Numbered from the stretch's first letter, positions 9,026-18,177 are shown. The stretch: DNA of 63,856 bases from Thalassobaculaceae bacterium (GCA_029212785.1 JARGOG010000025.1:1-63856); one strand, 5' to 3'. The notes: generated from the letters alone by a model not told the origin. Numbers and translations are program-made.

Positions 9026-9814
9026 ATGGTCGCTACGGTAAACAGCGCGGCCGGGTCGCTAAGTGGAACCGGTACGTCAGCTCAAGCGAGTTTTCTGACA
9101 GCAGCAACGCGTCAACAGGCGACGTCGTCTTCCTCCCGCTCGGATGGAACGACCCAGCCGGCGAGCACGCGGACTGTCCTTCCCAATGATCCCAGTTACA
9201 TCACCGTAGAGCCCGATGGCCGCGACGATGTCGGTTTCCGCGATCGGCTACGCCAGGCAATCGAGGCCGTGGCCAGCGCGTTTGCGTCCCGCGAAGGCGT
9301 GGCGGAGGTGGTCGACAGGATATTCGGATCGATCTCCGAGACCTTGGACGAGGCCGAGGCCAAGGGTGAGGCCGTCGCGATTCAGATCCGCATCGCCTCC
9401 CTGGACGTCGCCGTTGCCGAATCCGCCGGCGGCGAGACCTTCGCGTCGATCCGCCAGTTCGCTTTGGAGGTCGGCGTCGCCCGCAACGGCAAGGTCGCGG
9501 CCGAGGATACCCGCGTGTTGGCGACCGACGGTCGGAGCGCCAATCTGAGCCAGGAGCAGGTCCGGGCCGGGCTGAGCACCGGTCGCTTCGCCCGGGTCGA
9601 TACCGGCAGCAATGACAGCGGACTGAGCGAGGCCGCACGCAAGCGGCTTGAGGCGGCGCGCAGCGGGCTGGAGCGGGTCAAGGCGGTGCAGGATGCGCTG
9701 TCGGCGTTCCGTTCGGGCGACGAGACGCCACTGCGCGAGCTTTTCGAAGGTTCGGGTCCGGCGGGGACGCTCGGTCAGGTTTTCCCGGGTGTCGGCGCCC
9801 TCTCCTTCCGCTGA
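9026..9814 (+). CDS. Uncharacterised protein, Ser/Thr-rich N-terminus
   Basis: A 262-residue protein not recognised. The start is supported by AAAGGA 8 bp upstream. Residues 1-65 are Ser/Thr/Gln/Ala-rich and probably disordered. Residues 70-150 form amphipathic helix (RDRLRQAIEAVASAF, VVDRIFGSISETLDEAEAK) followed by a stretch with beta character (AVAIQIRIASLDVAVAE). The C-terminus is again helical and ends in SFR. There is no signal peptide or membrane segment. It is isolated between the haem operon and tRNA-Thr, with two palindromes in its upstream region, and codon use looks native. Confidence 0.7.
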   Translation: MVATVNSAAGSLSGTGTSAQASFLTAATRQQATSSSSRSDGTTQPASTRTVLPNDPSYITVEPDGRDDVGFRDRLRQAIEAVASAFASREGVAEVVDRIFGSISETLDEAEAKGEAVAIQIRIASLDVAVAESAGGETFASIRQFALEVGVARNGKVAAEDTRVLATDGRSANLSQEQVRAGLSTGRFARVDTGSNDSGLSEAARKRLEAARSGLERVKAVQDALSAFRSGDETPLRELFEGSGPAGTLGQVFPGVGALSFR

Positions 9815-9917
9815 TTGCTCCCAGCATTTGGACCGGCGGCGACGCGATGCTTGCATCGTCGCCACTTCCTCCGTATCTAGAGCGCCGAATTCGTTCGGCA
9901 CCTCTGGTGTATACGGG

Positions 9918-9993
9918 GCCGCAATAGCTCAGCTGGTAGAGCAACGCATTCGTAATGCGTGGGTCGGGGGTTCAAGTCCCTCTTGCGGCACCA
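9918..9993 (+). tRNA. tRNA-Thr (anticodon CGU)
   Basis: A full cloverleaf can be folded: acceptor GCCGCAA/TTGCGGC with discriminator A and an encoded CCA (9991-9993), D arm GCTC...GAGC, anticodon stem ACGCA/TGCGT with loop TTCGTAA giving anticodon CGU (9951-9953), a 5-nt variable loop, and T arm GGGGG-TTCAAGT-CCCTC with one G-U pair. It reads ACG codons. No integrase or duplicated 3' end was seen nearby, so it does not look used as an attachment site. Confidence 0.95.
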
Positions 9994-10074
9994 TTCCTTC
10001 CCGACATCGGGCTGCAGGCAATGTGGCAACGTGGCGTCGACCGGAGGAAAACGGTAATCCCGATGAGCGCGGCC

Positions 10075-10584
10075 CTACTGGTCGACCCACTCGCTGCAAC
10101 TGATGATGCAGTCGACATTGTCGGTGTTTGCCGCGAATAGCGGCAACAGGAGGCCGCGCGCCGCTCTGGAGCAGCCGACCTGGTTCTTGTAGGCCATCTC
10201 ATAGAAGATCGGCGCCTTCGTATCGGCGCAGTTCAGGAAAATCTCGCGGACCTGCTCGACCTGCGGATTCCTGGCGACCAGATCGCTGATGCGGATCCCC
10301 TTCAGGTTCACGCCGTATTCGCGTTCGTGCGCGCCGCCGAACAACCGCCACTGAAAGTCACGGTCTTCCGCCAGCACGTCTATCAGCACGATATGACTAA
10401 GTAGCCCGACGCCGAGCCTCAGGGGGTCGATGCTGCCGCGATCCGGCCGGTGGGAGCTTCCAAGCTCCTGCCAATAGGTCAGGAGCTCGAAAGATTTCTC
10501 GAATCCGTTGAGCGTTCGGGCATCGCGTTCGGGGAGCATGACGGTCCGTTCGCTCGGCCGCGCGCTTTCATCAGAACTACGCAT
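10075..10584 (-). CDS. PAS_5-family protein
   Basis: About 169 residues when started at ATG 10584; an in-frame TTG at 10647 would add 21. The body matches the alphaproteobacterial PAS_5 family: FELLTYWQEL, DPLRLGVGLLSHIVLIDVL, FQWRLFGGAHEREYG, then a C-terminal strand-rich part ending IISCSEWVDQ. These small proteins carry a PAS-like fold and no output domain, and their signal is unknown. The gene lies downstream of tRNA-Thr on the opposite strand. The 164-bp upstream gap is AT-rich and likely holds its promoter. No strong ribosome binding site separates the candidate starts. Confidence 0.75.
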   Translation of the reverse strand: MRSSDESARPSERTVMLPERDARTLNGFEKSFELLTYWQELGSSHRPDRGSIDPLRLGVGLLSHIVLIDVLAEDRDFQWRLFGGAHEREYGVNLKGIRISDLVARNPQVEQVREIFLNCADTKAPIFYEMAYKNQVGCSRAARGLLLPLFAANTDNVDCIISCSEWVDQ

Positions 10585-10748
10585 CGTTGTCCGGTCTGAC
10601 CAAGGTCGGTCGGCAATTTTCTCTACAACTTGCGATCTTAGGAACAAGCGGCCTAATTTTGAATTAACGCGAATTATTTAAATACAATGCAATTTTTCAT
10701 GGAGGTTCGCGCACGCGGCGGGCCGACCGTCAATTGACGTTCCGGCCG

Positions 10749-11501
10749 TCAGCTTCCGGCGTTGCCCGGCAGCGGCAGGATCATGGCGTAGTCGCCGCCG
10801 TCACGCAGGGCCTCGCGGATCTTCAGCAGGTCCCGGCCACTACGGCCGGCGCCGGCGAACAGGCGGATATACGGTCCTGCCACCGTGCGTACCTCGACCA
10901 GTGTCGGGGTCTCGTCGCCCAGGACCTCGGGATAGCGTCCGGCCAGGACCTCCCAGCCCGCCAGGGCCGCCTCGTGGGATCTGTAACTGGCGAGGTGCAC
11001 CGCTCGGACGTCGCTGCTGGGCTCCGGCCAGGCGATCCTGCTGGTTCGCAGTTCCAGGCGTTCGAGGCGGGCGCGAACCGCGGCCTCGCCCTCGCGGTCA
11101 CCGCCGGACAGTTGGGCAACCGCCGCGGTCAAGGCGGCGAGATCGCGCTGGATCGACCGGACCTCCGCATTCAGGACCGGCCCGGTTGCGGGCGTGGATT
11201 CGACATAGTTGGTGTCTGCGGGGCCAAGGCGCTCGATCGAATCGAGGCGGCTGGTGATGGCGGAGGCGATGTTCTCCAGCCCGGCCATCCGGTCGGTCAG
11301 GACCCGCTGCTCCTCGAGCATCGTCTCGGTTCGGCGCTCGACAAAGCGGGTCTGCCAGCCGCGTTCCCGCTCCAGGGCGGCGTGCACGGCTGTGTCGATT
11401 CGGGCCTGCCGCTGCTCCTCGGTCTCGAACACCGCTGCGGTACCGCACCCGGTCAGCATGATCAGGAAAAGAAGAAGAAATCCGCGCTGTGCGTTGACCA
11501 T
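10749..11501 (-). CDS. Lipoprotein with coiled coil and SPOR-like C-terminus
   Basis: A 250-residue protein. The signal peptide ends in a lipobox LTGC (Cys about residue 19), so it is a predicted lipoprotein. Residues 30-150 are charged helix with heptad features (QRQARIDTAVHAALERE, RMAGLENIASAITSRLDSIE). The last 80 residues include AVHLASYRSHEAALAGWEVL and VEVRTVAGPYIRLFAG, the pattern of SPOR domains, which bind denuded peptidoglycan glycans at division sites. A GGGGGAGG ribosome binding site precedes the ATG. It is monocistronic. The cell-envelope or division role is inferred from the domain. Confidence 0.75.
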   Translation of the reverse strand: MVNAQRGFLLLFLIMLTGCGTAAVFETEEQRQARIDTAVHAALERERGWQTRFVERRTETMLEEQRVLTDRMAGLENIASAITSRLDSIERLGPADTNYVESTPATGPVLNAEVRSIQRDLAALTAAVAQLSGGDREGEAAVRARLERLELRTSRIAWPEPSSDVRAVHLASYRSHEAALAGWEVLAGRYPEVLGDETPTLVEVRTVAGPYIRLFAGAGRSGRDLLKIREALRDGGDYAMILPLPGNAGS

Positions 11502-11571
11502 TGACGCCTCCCCCGCGAATCGAAGTGTATCAAAATACCGCAGGTTCGGCGAGCAATGGGCGGAATTTAGT

Positions 11572-12405
11572 CTATTTTTTCTTAGGTTTCCGACCCTTCT
11601 TTACATCGGGCTTTGAGGAAGATTTGCCGGTTGGCGCGATGCCGGCGCGGAATGCCTCCACATCGGCTTGCATCCCGGCGCGCAGCAGATAGGCATCGGC
11701 CAGACCGGCGACGAAGGAATACCCCTCGGCCGCCAGGTCAGTCAGGCTGTGGCCCGGACGCGGAATGGTGCCGAGCGGCTTACCCGCCGCGCGGATACCG
11801 CGCTCCGCCCTGGCGATGTGCGGGTTCACCTTGGCGTTGCCTGGCTGTTCCAGCAGTCCGATCGAGCCCGACAGGTCGGCCACACCGATAAAGACGAGAT
11901 CGACCCCGTCCACCGCGGCGATCTCGCGGGCTTTGGTGGCGGCCTTGTCCGACTCGATCTGCACGCAGATCAGCAGGTTCCCGTTCGCCCGTTTCGCATA
12001 ATCAGGAGCGGCGCCGTAGCCGGAAGCGCGCACGGTCGGGGCCGAGTAGCCGCGCCGGCCCTGGGGCGGGTAGCGGCAGGCATCGACGATCGCCCTGGCC
12101 TCGGCGGCACTCTCCACCATCGGGATCATCAGCGCCTCGGCGCCGGCGTCGAGCACCCGCTTCATGTAATCCCTGTCGGAGCCGGGGCAGCGCACCATGC
12201 AGGTCGCGTTACCTGCCTGGGCGGCGCGCATCATGTGCACCGTGGTGTCGAGCGAGGCGAAGCCGTGCTCGTTGTCGAGGATCAGGCAGTCGTAGCCGAC
12301 AAGGCTGGCGATCTCGGCGATCGACGGATCCGACATCTGCAGCCAGACGCCGAGTGTCGGCTCGCCCGCCAGGATCTTCGCCTTCAAAGCGTTGTCACGC
12401 AACAT
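11572..12405 (-). CDS. HpcH/HpaI-family aldolase
   Basis: A 277-residue class II pyruvate aldolase-like protein (2,4-dihydroxyhept-2-enedioate/2-keto-3-deoxyglucarate aldolase family). Family blocks: PTLGVWLQMSDPSIAEI, YDCLILDNEHGF, ALMIPMVESAAEARAIVDA, LLICVQIES and DLVFIGVADLSGSIGL. The frame is open upstream, but ATG 12405 has GGAGG 9 nt before it and begins where homology begins. The C-terminus is odd: after the barrel come about 18 residues dominated by Lys (SSSKPDVKKGRKPKKK), not part of the fold. Divergent from the EEP-family gene. Substrate not predictable. Confidence 0.85.
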   Translation of the reverse strand: MLRDNALKAKILAGEPTLGVWLQMSDPSIAEIASLVGYDCLILDNEHGFASLDTTVHMMRAAQAGNATCMVRCPGSDRDYMKRVLDAGAEALMIPMVESAAEARAIVDACRYPPQGRRGYSAPTVRASGYGAAPDYAKRANGNLLICVQIESDKAATKAREIAAVDGVDLVFIGVADLSGSIGLLEQPGNAKVNPHIARAERGIRAAGKPLGTIPRPGHSLTDLAAEGYSFVAGLADAYLLRAGMQADVEAFRAGIAPTGKSSSKPDVKKGRKPKKK

Positions 12406-12595
12406 TCTCTTGTTTCCTCCCACGGATCCAATTTTCTTGGCGGATTCCTGGGCAAGCGAAGCACGCGCTTCCTGTCCCCGCAACGCCGAGAATGCCCAAT
12501 TCCGCTATCCGGTCGGCGTCGCCGCTCTCCGGCACCGGCGAAATCAGAAAATTTCGGATGCAGCATTTTTTATTAAACTTATTTACTATGTGGTT

Positions 12596-13300
12596 ATGCG
12601 TGTACTCACATGGAATACCTGGAAGAACAGCCCGCCCTACGAGGAGCGGCTGGCGGTGATGACGGCACAGGCTGGTACGGCGGATGCCGACGTCATTCTG
12701 CTGCAGGAGGCCTTCGTCGGCGGCGGAAGCGATACCGCCGCCCATATCGGTCGAGAGCTCGGTTTCAGCGTCATGCCCGCCCCGGCGCGATCGAAGAAGC
12801 GGGCCCATGGCGGCGCGATGCTGGACAGTACCAACGGTCTCGCCATCCTCGCCCGCCAACCGGTGGAGACGCAGCGGGTTCTGGACCTGCCCACCCATCC
12901 CGACGATCCCAATCGGATTGCCCAGATTGCGCGCATCGGCGCCCTGACCTTCGTCAATCTGCACCTCTCCCACCTGGACGGCGCCCATGCCCTGCGGCGG
13001 GGGCAGGCCGTGCATCTGCTGGACCGCCTTGCAGGGGGGATTCCGACGATGATCGGCGGCGATCTGAACGCAGACCCAGAGGACCCGGCGGTGCGGGTGC
13101 TGCTTGAGGCGGGGTTCCATGACCTGGCGGCGGCGACACCCTTCGCCACGGCCGGCGCCCGGCGCATCGATTTCCTGTTGTGCCGCGATCTGCCGGTGAC
13201 GGCGGTCGAGGTCTCCGCGGTGGGCGACCGACCGGTCGACGGTGTCTGCGGCAGCGACCATGTCGGCGTTCTGGCCGCGCTGACGCTGACGCAAGAGTGA
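12596..13300 (+). CDS. Endonuclease/exonuclease/phosphatase family protein
   Basis: A 234-residue metal-dependent hydrolase of the EEP superfamily. The start MRVLTWNTWKNSPPYEERL carries the N-terminal Asn, LQEAF the metal-binding Glu, FVNLHLSH the catalytic His region, IGGDLNADPED the GDxN motif, and CGSDHVGVLAAL the C-terminal SDH. All catalytic positions are intact. There is no signal peptide. Substrate (DNA, phosphoinositide-like or nucleotide) is unknown. The upstream 190 bp shared with the divergent aldolase gene turns AT-rich just before the ATG, likely the promoter, but no clear Shine-Dalgarno is present. Confidence 0.85.
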   Translation: MRVLTWNTWKNSPPYEERLAVMTAQAGTADADVILLQEAFVGGGSDTAAHIGRELGFSVMPAPARSKKRAHGGAMLDSTNGLAILARQPVETQRVLDLPTHPDDPNRIAQIARIGALTFVNLHLSHLDGAHALRRGQAVHLLDRLAGGIPTMIGGDLNADPEDPAVRVLLEAGFHDLAAATPFATAGARRIDFLLCRDLPVTAVEVSAVGDRPVDGVCGSDHVGVLAALTLTQE

Positions 13301-13404
13301 ACACCCGATAGGGCTTATCTTCCGGGGAATAAGCTTGACCTGATACCTCCCCGCTTCTAGAGCCGGAGGTCCGGCGCGCCGCCGCGCGCCCCATGGAGCT
13401 ACAA

Positions 13405-14820
13405 ATGGTCGCCCCGGCCGCCCACATCGACCGCATCAAACCGAAAAGCGCTTATGCGACAGAAGTCGGTGCGACCCTCGCGTTGGCAATCCCGATCGCC
13501 GCCACCCAGCTGGCGCAGATGGCGCTGCAGACCACCGACGTGCTGATGACCGGTCGGCTGGGGCCGCATGCGCTTGCCGCCGCCCAACTCGGCCACAACC
13601 TCTACTTTCCGGTCTTCGTCACCATTCTGGGGACCCTGTTCGCCAGTTCCGCGATGTTCGCCCAGGAGCTCGGCGCGCGGCGGTACAAGGGGGTGCGCCG
13701 GACCTTCCGGCAGGGTTTCTGGCTGATCCTCTCGGTAACGCTGCCGTCCTGGATCTACTTTGCCCATGCCGAAGACATGCTCGTTGCCATGGGCCAGGCG
13801 CCGGACCTGGCGGCGCGGGCTCAGGAATACTGTGACGGGGTGATGTGGGGCCTGCCGTTCATGGCCGGCTTCGCGCTGCTACGGAACTTTATCGCCGCCC
13901 ATGGCCGCCCGCGTCCGGCCCTGTGGCTGCTCGCCATCGGCATCCCGGTCAACGCCCTGATCGACTACGCGTTGATGTTCGGTCATTTCGGTCTGCCGCG
14001 CCTGGAGCTTTACGGGCTCGGAATCGCCACCACGCTGGTGCAGGCGGCGATGTTCTTCCTGCTCCTGGTCTATATCCTGCGCAACCGGCGCTATCGCCGC
14101 TACATGCTGCTGATCCGGTTCTGGCGCTCGGACTGGCCGCGGTTCCGCGAGCTCTGGTCGGTCGGGCTGCCAATCGGTCTGACCAAGCTGGCGGAGGCGG
14201 GCCTGTTCGCGGCGACCGGTTTCCTGATCGGGCTGATCGGCGTGCACGAGCTGGCGGGGCACGCCGTCGCCCTGCAGTTCGCCGCGATCGCCTTCATGAT
14301 CCCATTCGGCGTGGCCCAGGCGGCGACGGTCCGGGTCGGGCTGGCGGTTGGCCGCCGGAATCCCGATGGCGCGGTGCTGGCCAGCCGGGTGGCGACCCTG
14401 GTCGGCGTCGTCGTCATGGTCCCGTCCGCCCTGATCTACGTGTTCTGCGGCGAGATCCTGGTGTCCCTGTTTCTCGATGTCGGCGACCCCAGCGAGCTTC
14501 CGGCTGTCGCCCACGCGGTCACGTATATCGCCATCGCGGGGCTGTTCCAGTTCGCCGATGGCGGGCAGTCGGTGATCGCCGGCGCGCTGCGCGGGTTCAA
14601 GGACACGCGGGTGCCGATGGTGATCGCGCTGATCGGTTACTGGCCGATCGGTGGCGGTGCGGCCGTGCTGTTCGCCTTCCCGATGGGGTATGGCGGCGCA
14701 GGCGTGTGGGCCGGGCTGGCGCTCGGATTGTTCGTGGTGTGGGGCGCCCTGGCCCTCCGACTGCGCCTTGTGGCCGGACAGCTGACGACATCAGCCGTTC
14801 CGGTCGCCGTCAGTGGCTGA
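13405..14820 (+). CDS. MATE family efflux transporter
   Basis: A 471-residue, 12-helix multidrug/cation antiporter of the NorM branch. Helix 1 IPIAATQLAQMALQTTDVLM, the VGLAVGRR motif after helix 7, and the paired halves typical of MATE are visible. The frame also has ATG at 13393, but GGAG at 13395-13398 is 6 nt before ATG 13405, so the latter is preferred. Members export cationic drugs or metabolites using Na+ or H+ gradients; the substrate is unknown. Its 3' end overlaps the convergent DUF4170 gene by 11 bp. Confidence 0.9.
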   Translation: MVAPAAHIDRIKPKSAYATEVGATLALAIPIAATQLAQMALQTTDVLMTGRLGPHALAAAQLGHNLYFPVFVTILGTLFASSAMFAQELGARRYKGVRRTFRQGFWLILSVTLPSWIYFAHAEDMLVAMGQAPDLAARAQEYCDGVMWGLPFMAGFALLRNFIAAHGRPRPALWLLAIGIPVNALIDYALMFGHFGLPRLELYGLGIATTLVQAAMFFLLLVYILRNRRYRRYMLLIRFWRSDWPRFRELWSVGLPIGLTKLAEAGLFAATGFLIGLIGVHELAGHAVALQFAAIAFMIPFGVAQAATVRVGLAVGRRNPDGAVLASRVATLVGVVVMVPSALIYVFCGEILVSLFLDVGDPSELPAVAHAVTYIAIAGLFQFADGGQSVIAGALRGFKDTRVPMVIALIGYWPIGGGAAVLFAFPMGYGGAGVWAGLALGLFVVWGALALRLRLVAGQLTTSAVPVAVSG

Positions 14821-15184
14821 TCTTCTCGATCCGCCAGCGTGAATGGGCGTCATCGACGCTTTCCCACGCCTTTTTCTGCCAGACGCTCTTCGCCTCCTCG
14901 TAGTCCTCGAAGGGGCCGATCTTCTCTTCCGGTGAGCCGTCCGCCGTCTCGCCGAAGTCGGTCGACTTGTAGACCCCGCCGACGACCCAAAACTCCGTCG
15001 CCTCTTCGTGCAGGATGCGATAGCGCACATGCGCGTCATCGACATGCTGCCAGGCGAGCTTGCCCCAGATCGACTTGGCCGTCTCATAGTCGTTGAACGG
15101 GCCGACCTTGTTCTCGGCGTCGCCGCCGACGATGGTCGTGAAGCTCGTGTCGGTGTACTCGCCGCCGATAACCCAATAGACCAT
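14810..15184 (-). CDS. Tandem-duplicated DUF4170 protein
   Basis: A 124-residue protein made of two copies of the DUF4170 unit, about residues 3-58 and 65-120. Copy 1 has YWVIGGEYTDTSF, VGPFNDYETAKSIWGK and VDDAHVRYRI. Copy 2 has FWVVGGVYKSTDFG, IGPFEDYEEAKSVWQK and VDDAHSRWRI. Usual members are single-domain proteins of roughly 70-80 residues found in Alphaproteobacteria with no known function. The ribosome binding site GGAGGG is well placed. The two copies have diverged but keep the aromatic and DDAH positions, so both are probably folded. It overlaps the MATE gene tail to tail. Confidence 0.82.
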   Translation of the reverse strand: MVYWVIGGEYTDTSFTTIVGGDAENKVGPFNDYETAKSIWGKLAWQHVDDAHVRYRILHEEATEFWVVGGVYKSTDFGETADGSPEEKIGPFEDYEEAKSVWQKKAWESVDDAHSRWRIEKISH

Positions 15185-15356
15185 GGCACCCTCCGCCGTA
15201 CGTTCATTCCCCTATACCGAAGCCATGCGCCGGCTTCAATTGCGCCGTCCGTCGCCGGGCGACGTCGGTGGCTGGCGCCGGGGGGTCGCACTGCCGGGAC
15301 AAGGCCCTATCTATGCGGTGGGACAAACCCGCTGAGCCGAGTAGATTGCGCTCGCC

Positions 15357-16925
15357 ATGACCGAGCCAGTGACCACAGATCCCTCTCCTCCCCCCATCGG
15401 GTCCGGCCGGTCCGAGCGGATGCGGCGTGGGCTGATTCTGGCGACCACGGTGCTGGGATCCAGCCTCGCCTTCATCGACGGATCGGTGGTCAATGTCGCG
15501 CTCGCCGACATGCAGCGCGACCTCGCCGCGACGGTCGGCGACCTGCAATGGATCGCCAACAGCTACATGCTGAGCCTCGCGGCCCTGTTGCTCCTCGGCG
15601 GGGCGTTCGGCGACCGGATCGGCCGCCGGCGGGTGTTCCTGTGGGGCCTTGTCATCTTCGCCGCCACCAGCATCGCCTGCGCCCTGGCGGAGAATGCGCT
15701 GGTGCTGATCGTCGCCCGGGCGTTCCAGGGGGTCGGTGCAGCCCTGCTGGTACCCAACAGCCTGGCGATCCTCTCGGCCTCCTATCCCCGCGAGAAGCGC
15801 GGTCGGGCGATCGGCGCCTGGTCGGCCTTCGCGGCGGTGACGTCGGCCGGGGGGCCGGTGCTCGGCGGCTGGCTGGTCGATACGTTCGGCTGGGCCTCGG
15901 TGTTCTGGATCAACCCGCCGATCGCCTTGGTCGCGATCGTCCTGGCGTTGGTTTCCATCGAGGAGAACCGGAATCCGCAGGTCCGCGGGGAGCCGGACTG
16001 GCTCGGCGGGCTGCTGGCCATGGTCGGTCTGGGGCTGGTCTCCTACGCGTTGATTCAGGCCGGCGAGGCGACCTTCGACTCACGCATCGGTCTCGGCGCC
16101 GGATTGCTGGGACTGCTGGCGCTGGTTCTGTTCGTCCGGGTCGAGGCGCGTAGCGGAGCGGCGTTGATGCCACTGCATCTCTTCGCCGACCGGGAGTTCG
16201 CTGCCGCCAACCTGCTCACCCTGCTGTTGTACGGCGCCCTCGGTGCCGCGGTGTTCCTGTTTCCTTTCGGCCTGATCCGGCTCTACGGCTATTCCGCGAC
16301 CGAGTCCGGAGCGGCCTTCCTGCCATTCGCGCTGATGCTGTTCCTGTTGGCGCGCTGGGGGGGCGCGTTGATCGACCGTTACGGCGCCCGGCTGCCGCTG
16401 GTCGCAGGAACCCTGATCACCGCCCTCGGCCTCGGCCTGCTGGCGATCCCGACGACCGGTACTCCCTACTGGTCGACCTTCCTGCCCGGCGTGCTCGTGC
16501 TCGGGATCGGCATGGCGGTGTGCATTCCGCCGCTGACAACCGGTGTGATGAACGCGGTCGATGACCGCCATGCCGGCATCGCCTCGGCGGTGAACAACGC
16601 CGCCAGCCGGGTGGCGTTTCTGATCGCGGTCGCCGCGGTGGGACCGCTGCTGCTGATCGCGTTCAACTGGCTGCAGGCGCCGCTGATGGCCGAGATCGAG
16701 ATGCCGGCGGCGGTTCGGGAAGCGATCCGCCGGGATCCCGGCAGCCTCGCCGCCCTGACCGCCCCGGCCGGAGCCGGGGAGGCGTCGGCACAGATCGTCG
16801 CCGCCGCCCGCCACGCGCTCATCGACGCTTTCCGCATCGCCATCGTGGCCCTGGCCCTGCTGGCGACCGCCTCAGGGGTGGTGGCGGCGGTGATGTACCC
16901 GAAAGGCCGCGGCAAGAAGCGGTGA
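15357..16925 (+). CDS. MFS transporter, DHA2 (14-helix) family
   Basis: A 522-residue major facilitator of the EmrB/QacA type. Motifs: LGSSLAFIDGSVVNVAL (helix 1, motif D1), GGAFGDRIGRRRVF (motif A), ARAFQGVGAALLVPNSLAIL (motif B), and SAGGPVLGGWLVD (motif C, the antiporter motif). Fourteen hydrophobic segments are apparent. Such pumps expel drugs or lipophilic compounds by proton exchange. No TetR-type regulator or membrane-fusion partner lies beside it. Divergent from the DUF4170 gene with 172 bp between them; no clear ribosome binding site. Confidence 0.9.
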   Translation: MTEPVTTDPSPPPIGSGRSERMRRGLILATTVLGSSLAFIDGSVVNVALADMQRDLAATVGDLQWIANSYMLSLAALLLLGGAFGDRIGRRRVFLWGLVIFAATSIACALAENALVLIVARAFQGVGAALLVPNSLAILSASYPREKRGRAIGAWSAFAAVTSAGGPVLGGWLVDTFGWASVFWINPPIALVAIVLALVSIEENRNPQVRGEPDWLGGLLAMVGLGLVSYALIQAGEATFDSRIGLGAGLLGLLALVLFVRVEARSGAALMPLHLFADREFAAANLLTLLLYGALGAAVFLFPFGLIRLYGYSATESGAAFLPFALMLFLLARWGGALIDRYGARLPLVAGTLITALGLGLLAIPTTGTPYWSTFLPGVLVLGIGMAVCIPPLTTGVMNAVDDRHAGIASAVNNAASRVAFLIAVAAVGPLLLIAFNWLQAPLMAEIEMPAAVREAIRRDPGSLAALTAPAGAGEASAQIVAAARHALIDAFRIAIVALALLATASGVVAAVMYPKGRGKKR

Positions 16926-17132
16926 ACAGACCGCATTCCCCGCACGTCGCCCTCCCTATCTTTCGGCCGCGGCCAAATTGAGTCAGACGTTCCCCGACAG
17001 GAGCCTCCGACAGGAGCGGACTCACAGCGACTCCCTGTGCGAATCTTATGAAATACAATTTTAAATAGTAATATTTGAGTATCATGCTATTCTGCTGCCA
17101 TAGGTTGTTATTTTCCGTGGAAGGAGATGGCC

Positions 17133-18152
17133 ATGAGCCAGTGGAACGATTTTCTGTTGCGGTCCAGCCTGTCTGATACGGGCGCCATTCCCCGAACGTT
17201 CGGCTGGGAATCCCCTGACATCATTCCCGCCGGGATCATCCCGGTCGCCAATCCGGGGTCCGTCTACACGACGGCGTCGAGCTATGCGACGGATCCCGGA
17301 ACGAATCTCACCTACAACGCGACCAACTATATCTATGTCCGCGCGAAGAACCTCGCGGACGGCGCCAATGCCGGCGTCGTGAACCTGTACTACTCCAACA
17401 GCGATCTGCTGAACTACCCGAGCAACTGGTCGCAGATCGGCGGCGACGGCGGTCTGGCGATATCCGCGGCGGGGAATGGCGATATCGTCACGCCAAGCCA
17501 GGGTTTCGTGTGGCCCAGCGTCCCGCCGCAGCCGGCGAACTTTCACTACTGCCTGATTTCCTGGGTGAAGACCGCCGCGCACCCCAACCCGCCTACCGGC
17601 GACTCGATCGGCAACCTGGCCACCTTCATCAGCCAGAACGGGAACTGGTCGCAGCGCAACATCGCGATCGTCGACTCCAACTCACCCACCTTCGTGAAGT
17701 CGGTGAACTACAATCAGGGGTCGGAGGCGGCGACGATGAACTTCTCGCTGACCTGGACCGATGCGCCGGTCGGCGCGCAGGTCCAGCTTGTTGCCCGCAC
17801 TCCGGTGAACGGGCATACCATCAACAGCGAGTTGCAGACGATCCAGGCGCCGAATACCGGCTTCGTCATCCCGCAGATCGACATACCCGCGAACTACAGC
17901 TCAGTGATGGACATCAACTATTATGCGAACGGGAAGACGTCGACGTCGAGCTGGAACTTTACGCTCAACGCATACTACTTCGTTCCGCCGAGTAACAAGG
18001 AACTGACCAAGTTCGGCCAGTCCATGGAGGCCTTCGGGATCGGTCACCTGCCGATCGCGCAGACCAATGTGCCGATGAGGGCGGCTGGCGAGGAGATCGG
18101 GCCGACCCCGGCCGTTCTCGTCGGCAGCCAGGTGATCAAAGTCGGCCTGTAA
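17133..18152 (+). CDS. Uncharacterised low-GC protein, Asn/Ser/Tyr-rich
   Basis: A 339-residue protein not recognised. AAGGAG at 17121-17126 lies 6 nt before ATG 17133 and abuts ATG 17127, so 17133 is chosen. Residues 30-130 look like a beta-rich module (PDIIPAGIIPVANPGSVYTT, NYIYVRAKNL, NLYYSNSDLL). Residues 195-285 form a second strand-rich segment (NFSLTWTDAPVGAQVQLVA, WNFTLNAYYFVPP). No signal peptide, lipobox or membrane helix. Asn, Ser, Thr and Tyr content is high and GC visibly lower than neighbours, suggesting acquisition by transfer. It is a single gene behind an AT-rich upstream region and followed by a strong terminator. A surface, secreted or particle-associated role is possible but unsupported. 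Confidence 0.7.
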   Translation: MSQWNDFLLRSSLSDTGAIPRTFGWESPDIIPAGIIPVANPGSVYTTASSYATDPGTNLTYNATNYIYVRAKNLADGANAGVVNLYYSNSDLLNYPSNWSQIGGDGGLAISAAGNGDIVTPSQGFVWPSVPPQPANFHYCLISWVKTAAHPNPPTGDSIGNLATFISQNGNWSQRNIAIVDSNSPTFVKSVNYNQGSEAATMNFSLTWTDAPVGAQVQLVARTPVNGHTINSELQTIQAPNTGFVIPQIDIPANYSSVMDINYYANGKTSTSSWNFTLNAYYFVPPSNKELTKFGQSMEAFGIGHLPIAQTNVPMRAAGEEIGPTPAVLVGSQVIKVGL

Positions 18153-18177
18153 CGCGCGGACCGCGCATTGAACAGAA

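Noticed and set aside
9918-9993. tRNA-Thr as an integration site
   Set aside because: No integrase gene or repeated tRNA 3' end was found in the flanks, and the neighbouring genes have native composition.
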